The translations under genes were made by a program, and so were the position numbers. From Clostridia bacterium (lineage in GTDB: Bacteria; Bacillota; Clostridia; Oscillospirales; CAG-382), in NCBI GenBank assembly GCA_017501055.1, contig JAFVXP010000008.1:1-16986 (forward strand): DNA of 16,986 bases, read 5' to 3'. Numbering within the stretch: the stretch's first letter is position 1; every line of letters begins with the position of its first letter. The notes beneath the pieces are model-generated. The model was not told where the DNA came from. It ran no database searches and saw only the letters and a program-made list of their open reading frames with translations. Shown here piece after piece: positions 1-5,814 of the stretch.

Positions 1-205
1 CAGACCTCAGTTCTACTTCAGAACTACCGACGTTACCGGTATCATCAATCTTCCCGAAGGCGTTGAAATGTGCCGTCCCGGCGACAACGTTGACATGAAG
101 GTTGAACTCATCGCTCCTATCGCTATTGAAAAGGGTCTCCGTTTCGCTATTCGTGAAGGCGGCAGAACCGTTGGTTCGGGCGTTGTTATCGACATCGAAG
201 CATAA
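1..205 (+). CDS. tuf: Elongation factor Tu, C-terminal part (5' end outside the window)
   Basis: The frame beginning at base 2 encodes the last 67 residues of EF-Tu, the GTPase that delivers aminoacyl-tRNA to the ribosome in the cytosol. The segment is the C-terminal beta-barrel (domain 3). Hallmarks visible are RPQFYFRTTDVTG, a MCRPGDNV stretch, RFAIREGGRTVGSG and the end VVIDIEA before a TAA at 203-205. The GTP-binding domain lies outside the window. Codon use is strongly biased, as expected of a highly expressed gene. A strong intrinsic terminator follows 26 bp downstream, so this is the last gene of its transcript. Confidence 0.97.
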   Translation, partial: RPQFYFRTTDVTGIINLPEGVEMCRPGDNVDMKVELIAPIAIEKGLRFAIREGGRTVGSGVVIDIEA

Positions 206-231
206 TTCGACACGATAAAAACTTCATAAAT

Positions 232-262
232 AAAAGAGCAGGTCTTTGACCTGCTCTTTTTG
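232..262. terminator. Intrinsic terminator of tuf, also usable from the minus strand
   Basis: A 13-bp perfect stem (232-244 with 248-260; core GAGCAGGTC/GACCTGCTC) closes a TTT loop and runs into a T tract on the plus strand. The minus strand also ends in a T-rich stretch, so the hairpin could stop the converging PadR operon as well. A second GC-rich hairpin (270-276 with 290-296, CCCCGCA/TGCGGGG) lies between it and the minus-strand stop codon but has no T tract. Confidence 0.9.
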
Positions 263-317
263 TTAGGACCCCCGCATAACCGTGTGTTTTGCGGGGTGAT
301 TTTGTGGGGTAATTTTG

Positions 318-1361
318 TTATTTGAAATTGGATTCGTTTCTCTTTTCCTCAATCCATTTTTGGGTTTCTTCAATCTGCATTTTAGAAAGCTTTAACCCTA
401 AGCTTATGCCCCAATATTGTGCTGTCAGCAGAATGATAATAAAAATTATTCTATCCATTAATGATTCATAATCGGAACTAAAATAAATTATCGTAGTCAA
501 TGCCGGCGGCGTCAAGTAATATATCCAACGCATATTAGCTGCTTTGATACATTCATCTTCTTGGATTTTCAGAAATTCCGAGAAATTCAACTCTCCTTTG
601 CCTTTTCGAACGTTGCGTTTGTTGAGTTTGTCGAACTTCTTTTGCATTATCTTATCAAGGTCTTTTGTGTATTCTTTGCTTGCGACATCAGCAATAGAAA
701 CCTTTTCTGCTTTTCGTTCTTTTCTTCGCTTGTTTTTGAAGGTATAATAAAGAGCCAAATACAAAATACACATGAGCGGCGGAAGCCAAACAGGGCAGGA
801 AAGAAGTGGAAATTCACCTTTTGCTACAAGAACAAACGAAACCGCAAGGCAAACGCAACTCGAAAGGACAGAAAGCGTTTTTAATAACGTGATTTTCAAT
901 TTTCTGTATTTGAACATTAATTTGCAAAGCAAAAAATTGGCTGTATACCCCACCAAGAGAGAAAATACCATAATTGATGCAAAAAGAAAAATGTCGGAAT
1001 CTACCTTTCTTGCCCAAAAGCTTATATTTTCTTCGGGGTCGGGGACCAAGTCGAAAAGAGAACAAATTAATTCAAAAATCACGAAGATTTTTAGCGAACC
1101 CAAGAAGTCAACAAGCTTACTTTTCACACCAAGATCAAAGCAAAATGTTTTGCAAAAGTTTTCTAAATCGTTTCCGACGATTTTGCGAACGGGCTTTTCA
1201 TCTTCTTGTGCGGAAATGAAAATATCCAAAAGCTCGCCCAATCGCTCTTCGCGAGAATCAACATCAATGTTTTGAGCCAATATATAGAGCTCGATTTTAT
1301 CGAAGGTTTCTTTATATTCGCCGTGCAAATTTTCTTTATATAATATATAACTATCTCTCAT
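318..1361 (-). CDS. HAAS-like multi-pass membrane protein paired with a PadR regulator
   Basis: A 347-residue protein of unknown exact function. Residues about 14-80 look like the small helical HAAS/DUF1700-type domain often encoded beside PadR regulators, including a GNDLENFCKTF stretch at 63-73. Hydrophobic segments follow at about 88-106, 122-148, 157-180, 190-208, 278-297 and 304-323, separated by a lysine-rich cytosolic-type stretch at 209-255. The ATG at 1359-1361 has GAGGTGA just upstream and overlaps the end of the padR-like gene by 11 bp, so the two are translationally coupled. In such pairs the membrane protein is usually the main regulated target. The codon use is more A/T-rich than in tuf or the VUT gene, which may hint at separate ancestry. 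The family assignment is by pattern only. Confidence 0.75.
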   Translation of the reverse strand: MRDSYILYKENLHGEYKETFDKIELYILAQNIDVDSREERLGELLDIFISAQEDEKPVRKIVGNDLENFCKTFCFDLGVKSKLVDFLGSLKIFVIFELICSLFDLVPDPEENISFWARKVDSDIFLFASIMVFSLLVGYTANFLLCKLMFKYRKLKITLLKTLSVLSSCVCLAVSFVLVAKGEFPLLSCPVWLPPLMCILYLALYYTFKNKRRKERKAEKVSIADVASKEYTKDLDKIMQKKFDKLNKRNVRKGKGELNFSEFLKIQEDECIKAANMRWIYYLTPPALTTIIYFSSDYESLMDRIIFIIILLTAQYWGISLGLKLSKMQIEETQKWIEEKRNESNFK

Positions 1362-1686
1362 TATGATTCACCTCGAATAAAATCGCTTCTGCAGAAGAAG
1401 TAATCTTTTTGTAGTTGTTTTTGAATTCGGAAAGAAAATCTTCTCCCGCTTTTGTGATTGAGTAGTATTTTCGAGTAGGTCCGAAAGGGGATTTTTCACG
1501 ACGACAGCAAACAAACTGCTTTTTCTCCAAACGAGTTATTATTGGGTAAAGTGTGCTCTCAAAAACATTGTCGAAACCCAAATTTTCAAGCTCGGAGAGT
1601 ATTTTATATCCGTATGTTTCTTCTTTTGAGATGATGCTTAAAATACACCCTTCCAAAATCCCGCGCAATAATTGGGAATCGTCCAC
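1351..1686 (-). CDS. PadR family transcriptional regulator
   Basis: A 111-residue cytosolic DNA-binding repressor. It has the PadR winged-helix layout: helices at 5-40 (GILEGCILSIISKEETYGYKI), the recognition helix and wing with STLYPIITRLEKKQ at about 44-57, then the GPTRKYYSITKAGEDFLSEF wing and dimerising C-terminal helix. The start codon is GTG (1684-1686); AAAGGAG lies 8 bp upstream and no better ATG exists. It is the first gene of a two-gene operon with the overlapping membrane protein. A sigma-A-type promoter and a dyad-symmetric site lie upstream, suggesting autorepression. The inducing signal cannot be read from the sequence. Confidence 0.93.
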   Translation of the reverse strand: MDDSQLLRGILEGCILSIISKEETYGYKILSELENLGFDNVFESTLYPIITRLEKKQFVCCRREKSPFGPTRKYYSITKAGEDFLSEFKNNYKKITSSAEAILFEVNHNER

Positions 1687-1724
1687 AAGAGCTACTCCTT
1701 TCCGAATATTGAGTTATTAATTAT

Positions 1725-1759
1725 ATAATAACACGCCTACTACGCGACGTCAAGTAGTA
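1725..1759 (-). promoter_or_regulatory. PadR-operon promoter with overlapping 22-bp dyad operator
   Basis: On the minus strand TTGACG (complement of 1748-1753) and TATTAT (complement of 1725-1730) are separated by exactly 17 bp. A 22-bp imperfect palindrome spans 1738-1759: outer arms TACTAC and GTAGTA around a central GACGTC, with only the two TT/GC positions not symmetric (18 of 22 bases). It covers the -35 element, so a bound dimer would block RNA polymerase. The site differs from the textbook PadR word pair ATGT/ACAT but has similar size and symmetry. Its use by the adjacent PadR protein is inferred. Confidence 0.65.
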
Positions 1760-1782
1760 AAAAGCCCCCTAATAAAAAACTC

Positions 1783-1811
1783 TTGCATTTTCCGATAAAT
1801 AAGTATATAAT
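1783..1811 (+). promoter_or_regulatory. Sigma-A promoter of the preQ1-controlled operon
   Basis: TTGCAT at 1783-1788 and a perfect TATAAT at 1806-1811 are separated by 17 bp. Transcription should begin near 1818, immediately before the first stem of the riboswitch, so the aptamer sits at the very 5' end of the RNA. Confidence 0.85.
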
Positions 1812-1818
1812 ACCCATA

Positions 1819-1863
1819 CCGACAGTTCGCTTGTACCATCCTGTCGTTAAACAAAACCAGGGC
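1819..1863 (+). ncRNA. preQ1-I riboswitch aptamer
   Basis: A compact H-type pseudoknot. P1 is CGACAG (1820-1825) with CTGTCG (1841-1846). The 15-nt loop starts TTCGC, and the A-rich tail TTAAACAAAACCAGG (1847-1861) closely resembles the tail of the well-studied Thermoanaerobacter preQ1-I aptamer. P2 can form between CUUG (1830-1833) and CAGG (1858-1861). The 3' part, CAGGGC at 1858-1863, can instead pair with GCCCTG at 1882-1887, the 5' arm of the terminator. With preQ1 bound, P2 holds CAGG and the terminator forms; without ligand the antiterminator forms. The downstream gene is a queuosine-precursor transporter family member, which agrees with the assignment. The aptamer class was recognised by eye. 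Confidence 0.86.
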
Positions 1864-1881
1864 TAATAATATTGTGATAGT

Positions 1882-1909
1882 GCCCTGCTTTTGCAGGGCT
1901 GTTTTATTG
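1882..1909 (+). terminator. Riboswitch expression-platform terminator
   Basis: A perfect 7-bp GC-rich stem GCCCTGC (1882-1888) and GCAGGGC (1893-1899) with a TTTT loop is followed by TGTTTTATT. It lies between the aptamer and the first gene and its 5' arm is complementary to the aptamer's 3' tail, as expected of a ligand-controlled attenuator. Confidence 0.88.
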
Positions 1910-1972
1910 TCGGGGTCCCTTTAATACCCCTACAAAACTTCGTTTTGCAGGGAACCCGTCGTTAGACTTCTT
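1907..1972 (+). repeat. 66-bp dispersed repeat, copy A (inverted relative to copy B)
   Basis: This segment matches the reverse complement of 5008-5073 at 65 of 66 positions (the single difference is T at 1920). It can fold: an inner 11-bp stem with one mismatch (1928-1938 with 1942-1952, loop TTC) and an outer CGGGGTCCC/GGGAACCCG arm. It begins directly at the T tract of the riboswitch terminator and ends 13 bp before the GGAGG of the transporter gene, so it forms part of the leader RNA. No gene is seen in it. It resembles a small REP/MITE-like element, but no terminal duplication is clear. Confidence 0.85.
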
Positions 1973-1995
1973 GGGGTAATTGTTGGAGGAATTGA

Positions 1996-2748
1996 ATGAA
2001 AAACTCGGTTCGGGGTCTGCGGACCTGGATAGAAAAAGAAAGGGAAGAAACGGCGGTCTTGCTAAGGTCGATTCCCGCAACGGTCGTCACGCTTTTTGTC
2101 GTAAGCGTAATCTGTATGAACCTTCTTGCAAACAAAACGCTGTTTATGACCGATTGGATCGCACTCGACGGCGGAATTTTGATCTCGTGGCTGTCGTTTA
2201 TGTGTATGGATATAACCACAAAGTATTTCGGCCCGAAGGCATCGAATAAGATTGCTATTCTTGCCTCGGGAATAAATCTTATGACCTGCCTTATATTCTA
2301 TATCGCAAGCGTGATTCCCTCGACAGCCGACGATTATACGGCACTAAACGGAATCCTTGGCGGAACTTGGTTTATTCTGCTTGGCAGTACGGTTGCTTTT
2401 CTTGCTTCTGCTGTTATAAATAACTTTTTAAACTGGACGATAGGCAAGGCTTTTAGGAATAACCCAGACGGCAGGCTTGCATTTGCGGTTCAGACCTATG
2501 TTTCCACCTTTGTGGGACAGTTTTTGGATAACCTGATATTCTCGGTCATAGTGTTCGTTGTGTTTGCACCGATATTCTGGGACGGCTTCCACTGGACGTT
2601 GATTCAGTGTATAACCTGTGCGCTGACGGGTGCAGTGGCAGAGCTTATAATGGAGATGATCTTCTCACCGTTCGGATATAGAATCGTTACGAAATGGAAG
2701 GAACGCTCGGTGGGACGTGAATATCTTGAAAAGGAGAATTTATTATGA
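1996..2748 (+). CDS. VUT/YhhQ-family queuosine precursor transporter
   Basis: A 250-residue integral membrane protein of the VUT (YhhQ, former DUF165) family, whose characterised members carry queuosine precursors such as preQ0/preQ1 into the cell. Six or so hydrophobic helices span residues about 28-230. Family-like features are the early N-L-x-N (MNLLANK), DGGILISWLSFMCMDITTKYFGPKAS with its Asp and FG motif, and the late FLDNLIFSVIVF helix. GGAGG (1985-1989) stands 6 bp before the ATG. Control by the preQ1-I riboswitch upstream strongly supports the role: ligand-dependent shut-off of import. The stop overlaps the ATG of the SDR gene (ATGA), so both are co-translated. The N-terminal 25 residues are charged and longer than in E. 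coli YhhQ. Confidence 0.9.
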   Translation: MKNSVRGLRTWIEKEREETAVLLRSIPATVVTLFVVSVICMNLLANKTLFMTDWIALDGGILISWLSFMCMDITTKYFGPKASNKIAILASGINLMTCLIFYIASVIPSTADDYTALNGILGGTWFILLGSTVAFLASAVINNFLNWTIGKAFRNNPDGRLAFAVQTYVSTFVGQFLDNLIFSVIVFVVFAPIFWDGFHWTLIQCITCALTGAVAELIMEMIFSPFGYRIVTKWKERSVGREYLEKENLL

Positions 2749-3398
2749 AGGTTTTAATAACGGGTACTTCGCAGGGGATCGGAAAGGCAATAGCCGAAAG
2801 ATTTTTGCAGGAAAGCTTTGAGGTTATCGGCTTTGACCGTGCCGAACCGACGATAGATAACAAAAACTATAAGCACTATAAAATCGACGTGCGTGATTAT
2901 GATAATTACCCCGAGATCGATGGCGTCAATATCCTTATAAACAACGCAGGCACGCAAAACGAGGATGATATAGAGATCAATCTCAAATCACTTATAAAAA
3001 TCACGGAAAAATACGGTGTGCAGGAAAATATTTGTTCAATATTGAATATCGGCTCCGCAAGCGGTCATACCGGCTCCGAATTTCCCGAATACTGTGCAAG
3101 CAAAGGCGGTGTTGTTTCCTATACGAAAAACGTCGCAATGCGTGTTGCACCCTTCGGCGCAACCTGCAATAGCCTCGACCCGGGCGGTGTTCTAACTCCG
3201 CTTAACGATTGCGTAATTAACGATAAAGAGCTTTGGGCGCAGATCATGGACGAAACACCCCTTAAAAAATGGGCAACCGTCGAGGAAATTGCCGAATGGG
3301 CATATTTCCTAACGGTAAAAAACACCTTCTGCACGGGACAGTCAATTATTGTTGACGGCGGTGAATCGATCAACAGAAGATTTATTTGGAAGGATTGA
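2745..3398 (+). CDS. SDR family oxidoreductase, preQ1-riboswitch operon
   Basis: A 217-residue short-chain dehydrogenase/reductase, a cytosolic NAD(P)(H)-dependent enzyme. The Rossmann fold glycine motif TGTSQGIG is at 6-13, NNAG at 66-69, catalytic Asn at 79, Ser in GSAS (104/106), and YCASK with Tyr116 and Lys120. The C-terminal GQSIIVDGGES is the usual SDR end. It is a little shorter than the typical 240-260 residues, with loops trimmed between the NNAG motif and the active site; all catalytic residues are present. Asp31 after the second strand favours NAD(H), an inference from the family rule. It overlaps the transporter gene by 4 bp and is controlled by the same riboswitch, yet no SDR step is known to me in queuosine synthesis or salvage. 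The substrate is unknown. Confidence 0.92.
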   Translation: MKVLITGTSQGIGKAIAERFLQESFEVIGFDRAEPTIDNKNYKHYKIDVRDYDNYPEIDGVNILINNAGTQNEDDIEINLKSLIKITEKYGVQENICSILNIGSASGHTGSEFPEYCASKGGVVSYTKNVAMRVAPFGATCNSLDPGGVLTPLNDCVINDKELWAQIMDETPLKKWATVEEIAEWAYFLTVKNTFCTGQSIIVDGGESINRRFIWKD

Positions 3399-3414
3399 GG
3401 GTGAAGGATAAAGG

Positions 3415-3444
3415 AAAAGAGCAAGCGTTTGCTTGCTCTTTTTT
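3415..3444 (+). terminator. Intrinsic terminator of the transporter-SDR operon
   Basis: AAAAGAGCAAGC (3415-3426) pairs with GCTTGCTCTTTT (3431-3442) around GTTT, followed by more T. It lies 16 bp after the SDR stop codon. Confidence 0.9.
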
Positions 3445-3446
3445 GG

Positions 3447-3616
3447 TGAAGCATCGACTTCGTCGACGTGAAGCATTGGCTTCGCCAATATGAAGCGCAG
3501 TCGCTTTGCGAATTCATGAAGCAAAGCGTTCCTTATCGTGCCGGAGGCACACTTCATTAGCGAAGCGTCTTCATTAGGCGTAGCCGACTTCATGTTCCCG
3601 AAGGGAACGTTTCGTT
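3447..3616. repeat. Mini-hairpin array 1 (TGAAGC spacers, then CTTCAT spacers)
   Basis: The left part has TGAAGC at 3447, 3469, 3491 and 3517 (steps 22, 22, 26), each followed by a different short stem with a 3-nt loop, for example TCGAC-TTC-GTCGA and ATTGGC-TTC-GCCAAT. The right part has CTTCAT at 3552, 3569 and 3588 (steps 17, 19), with stems such as GTGCC-GGA-GGCAC and GTTCCC-GAA-GGGAAC. TGAAG and CTTCA are reverse complements and the loops also switch from TTC to GAA, so the two halves are in opposite orientation and could pair. The stretch between the SDR terminator and the tRNA contains no credible gene. Confidence 0.8.
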
Positions 3617-3620
3617 CCGC

Positions 3621-3656
3621 CAAAACAAAAAACCACCAATTTGGTGGTTTTTGTTT
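3621..3656 (-). terminator. Terminator downstream of tRNA-Ser
   Basis: A long near-perfect palindrome, CCACCAA/TTGGTGG flanked by A-rich and T-rich arms, starts right after the encoded CCA of the tRNA. Reading on the minus strand, the stem ends in TTTTTTG then TTTT. The symmetry means it may also work on the plus strand. Confidence 0.85.
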
Positions 3657-3748
3657 TGGCGGAGAAGGAGGGATTCGAACCCTCGAGGCGCTATTAACGC
3701 CTACACGATTTCCAGTCGTGCGCCCTCGACCAGCTAAGCGACTTCTCC
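3657..3748 (-). tRNA. tRNA-Ser (anticodon GGA), CCA encoded
   Basis: On the minus strand the acceptor arm GGAGAAG pairs with CTTCTCC, followed by discriminator G and encoded CCA (3657-3659). The anticodon stem CACGA/TCGTG encloses a loop with GGA, reading UCC and UCU serine codons. A long variable arm (GGCGTTAATAGCGCC) identifies a class II tRNA of the serine type. The T arm carries GGTTCGAATCC. It is a single-gene transcript with its own promoter and terminator. Confidence 0.97.
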
Positions 3749-3803
3749 GTATTGTTATTCGTTTTTCGCCTCTTTCGGTACTTCAACCTCAAAGCGCTTG
3801 GTT

Positions 3804-3832
3804 ATTATATCACAGTTAAATATAAATGTCAA
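3804..3832 (-). promoter_or_regulatory. Consensus sigma-A promoter of tRNA-Ser
   Basis: On the minus strand TTGACA (complement of 3827-3832) and TATAAT (complement of 3804-3809) are both perfect and separated by 17 bp. The mature tRNA starts about 50 bp further on, leaving a leader to be processed. Confidence 0.92.
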
Positions 3833-3871
3833 CACAAATTTATTCTTTTTTCCTGTCTTTATTTGTCTTTT

Positions 3872-3901
3872 TAGTATTTTTTGGCAGAGAATACATATAA
3901 T
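3872..3901 (+). promoter_or_regulatory. Candidate sigma-E (sporulation) promoter of the YtvI-like gene
   Basis: TAGTATT (3872-3878), a 15-bp spacer and CATATAAT (3894-3901) match the Bacillus sigma-E pattern (KMATATT, 14-15 bp, CATACAMT) at 6 of 7 and 7 of 8 positions. No sigma-A -35 sits 16-18 bp before the TATAAT contained in it. The match is by eye, and one promoter of this length can arise by chance in A/T-rich DNA. Confidence 0.5.
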
Positions 3902-3934
3902 AATTGCAAATAATTCGGTTATTGGAGATCATCA

Positions 3935-5050
3935 ATGCTGCCGAACGAGCCTTACAAGAAATTTGCCGTTATAACAATGTATACCGCCGTCATCTTGGCG
4001 GTGTGCTATATAGTTTTCCGCTATCTTTGGGGTGCTTTGCTCCCGTTTTTTATTGCGTATATCTTTGCGGAATGCTTTCGTCCCGTCGTGCGCTATTCCG
4101 AAACGCACGATAGGTTTCCAAAGCGTTTTTTCGTTCTTTTTGTCGTTATTCTTGTTACAATAGTCCTTGCTTTTTTGGTTTTTGCGGTTATAAAAAGAAT
4201 CCTCTTTGAAATAACCACGCTTGGCGAAAATCTAAAATCGGTCGTCTACCTAATGCGTACCGACGACGGCTATGCTGCCGATATGATAGAAAGGATAAAT
4301 TCATATATACCCTTTTTCGACGTTAGGGAAAGACTTTGGGAGATGCGTGCAAACCTCGATGAAGAGCTTCTTTCTATGACACTTTCCTTCGGCGAAAAGA
4401 TCTCGGGGGATATAATCTCCTTTATAGGAAGTGCGGCGACGTTCGTGCCGAAAGCGCTTCTCGGCTTTGCCGTGGTAATTATATCGACCTATTATTTCGC
4501 CGTTGACCGTGTTCGGATAAACTGCTTCTTCCTCTCGCTGTTCCCTAAAGACGCTCGGAGATTCCTAAAAAAAGGGAAGGACGCACTTTCGGAAACGGCA
4601 GGGAAATACCTTAACGCATACGGATTGTTGTTTCTCATAACCTTTTCAGAGCTTTTGGTTGCCTTTTTGATACTTGGGCTTGACTATTCCTTTGTCTTGG
4701 CTTTGTTAATATCTATAGTTGATATACTCCCTGTGCTTGGAACGGGAACGGTGCTTATCCCCTGGGCAATCGTCGCTCTCCTTGCAGGCAAATATACTCT
4801 CGGCACGGGGCTTTTGATAACCTATGCGGTAATAACCGTAATACGGCAGATACTGGAGCCGAAGATCGTCGGCAAATTTATTGGACTTTCACCCCTCGCA
4901 TCGCTTGCAAGTATGTATATCGGGCTTGAATTAATGGGCATCTTGGGAATCTTCCTTTTCCCTATAGGCGCAATAATCATAAAAAGACTTCTTGTTTATG
5001 CCACCCAAAGAAGTCTAACGACGGGTTCCCTGCAAAACGAAGTTTTGTAG
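3935..5050 (+). CDS. ytvI: YtvI-like AI-2E family membrane protein (sporulation-associated)
   Basis: A 371-residue polytopic membrane protein of the AI-2E transporter superfamily (PF01594 type). The opening (residues 7-40), two N-terminal helices, a helix at about 62-85, the long extramembrane stretch of about 90-165 and the C-terminal helix cluster at 220-355 fit the sporulation protein YtvI subgroup. Family-like residues include DILPVLGTG near 267-275 and EPKIVGKFIGLSPLASL near 308-325. TTGGAGA lies before the ATG. The last 13 residues (from RSLTTG) and the stop codon are encoded by the 66-bp repeat copy B, so the native C-terminus has been replaced. The precise role of YtvI proteins is not established; the symbol is tentative. 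Confidence 0.82.
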   Translation: MLPNEPYKKFAVITMYTAVILAVCYIVFRYLWGALLPFFIAYIFAECFRPVVRYSETHDRFPKRFFVLFVVILVTIVLAFLVFAVIKRILFEITTLGENLKSVVYLMRTDDGYAADMIERINSYIPFFDVRERLWEMRANLDEELLSMTLSFGEKISGDIISFIGSAATFVPKALLGFAVVIISTYYFAVDRVRINCFFLSLFPKDARRFLKKGKDALSETAGKYLNAYGLLFLITFSELLVAFLILGLDYSFVLALLISIVDILPVLGTGTVLIPWAIVALLAGKYTLGTGLLITYAVITVIRQILEPKIVGKFIGLSPLASLASMYIGLELMGILGIFLFPIGAIIIKRLLVYATQRSLTTGSLQNEVL

Positions 5051-5073
5051 GGGTATTAAGGGGACCCCGACAA
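5008..5073 (-). repeat. 66-bp dispersed repeat, copy B
   Basis: The reverse complement of this segment equals copy A at 1907-1972 except for one base. It includes the last 13 codons and the TAG of the YtvI-like gene and ends 2 bp before the next terminator stem. In both copies the same end of the element (GTCGGGGTCC side) abuts an intrinsic terminator. Confidence 0.85.
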
Positions 5074-5074
5074 G

Positions 5075-5108
5075 AAAAAAATACTGCCTGATCGAAGGCA
5101 GTATTTTT
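5075..5108. terminator. Bidirectional terminator between convergent genes
   Basis: AAAAATACTGCCT and AGGCAGTATTTTT form a 13-bp stem around GATCGA, with an A tract before and a T tract after. It serves the plus-strand YtvI-like gene and the minus-strand CotH operon, whose last stop codon is at 5149. Confidence 0.9.
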
Positions 5109-5148
5109 CGTTATGTTTTTTCGTTCTCGCTCAAAATCGAAGCCTAAA

Positions 5149-5814
5149 CTAATTACGGCAATCGACAAGCGAAACCGAAACAATATCCGGCACGTTACCG
5201 AGTGCGGCAACAAGCTTTTGATAGGAACGGGGAAGTGCAATTTCATAGATTACTTCGGTATAATCACCGTTCTGAACAAGCGAGCTTAGACGGTTTTTAA
5301 TTCTGTTCGAACCGAGAATCTTTGATGTATATTCAATAGCAGTATCGTTAGAAGCACGTACAACAAGAAGATAGGGTCTTGCGCCTGCGGAGGAAAGCTT
5401 GAGAATAATAAACGCCGCAAGTCCGATGAAAAGACAGCCGATGATGGTTATCTTGTAGAAATGTGCGCCTGCAGTGATACCTGCCGCAACCGCCCAGAAA
5501 AGAAATACCGTGTCGGAAGCATCTTTAATTGCGGTACGGAAACGGATTATCGAAAGAGCACCGACCATACCAAGCGAGAGCGCAAGGTTTGAGGTTATGG
5601 TAAGAACGATCATCGCAGATATGGGGGTTATCAATATAACTGTAACCTCGAACGTGCGGTTTCTCGAAATACCTTTAAGCGTCAGACGGTAGATGAGCAG
5701 GATAAAAAGACCTGCAAGGAAAGCCACACCAAGAGCAAGTGCGATGTCGATGAGAGTTATGTCCGAAGAAAATCCTTCAAGCACACTCTTTTTAATAGCG
5801 TCAAAAATACTCAT
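5149..5814 (-). CDS. DUF4956 domain membrane protein
   Basis: A 221-residue membrane protein. Hydrophobic helices lie at about 21-43, 57-77, 100-118 and 121-140, and the conserved core GMVGALSIIRFRTAIKD at 82-98 identifies DUF4956. The C-terminal 75 residues form a soluble domain with a ferredoxin-like or ACT-like alternation of strands and helices (inference). The ATG overlaps the stop of the VTC gene (ATGA, 4 bp) with AAAGGAG 8 bp upstream, so it is translationally coupled. DUF4956 genes commonly sit beside VTC and CotH genes; the biochemical role is unknown. It is the last gene of the operon. Confidence 0.9.
   Translation of the reverse strand: MSIFDAIKKSVLEGFSSDITLIDIALALGVAFLAGLFILLIYRLTLKGISRNRTFEVTVILITPISAMIVLTITSNLALSLGMVGALSIIRFRTAIKDASDTVFLFWAVAAGITAGAHFYKITIIGCLFIGLAAFIILKLSSAGARPYLLVVRASNDTAIEYTSKILGSNRIKNRLSSLVQNGDYTEVIYEIALPRSYQKLVAALGNVPDIVSVSLVDCRN

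Noticed and set aside
270..296. Separate terminator for the PadR operon
   Set aside because: The CCCCGCA/TGCGGGG hairpin lacks a T tract on either strand; the nearby bidirectional tuf terminator is the better candidate.
772..1275. A 167-residue plus-strand frame over the membrane protein gene
   Set aside because: It is antisense to the HAAS-like gene, has no start signal and no recognisable domain.
3447..3616. CRISPR array
   Set aside because: The constant words are only 6-7 bp, the variable parts are self-complementary stems and no cas gene is nearby.
3538..3819. A 93-residue plus-strand reading frame containing GGEGGIRTLEALLTPTRFPVV
   Set aside because: It reads through the antisense of tRNA-Ser and the hairpin array. 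This kind of peptide is a well-known false gene created by tRNA-Ser.
1973..5007. Composite transposon or integrated element bounded by the 66-bp inverted repeats
   Set aside because: The enclosed genes include housekeeping-type tRNA-Ser and a riboswitch operon, no transposase or integrase is present, and no target duplication is visible.
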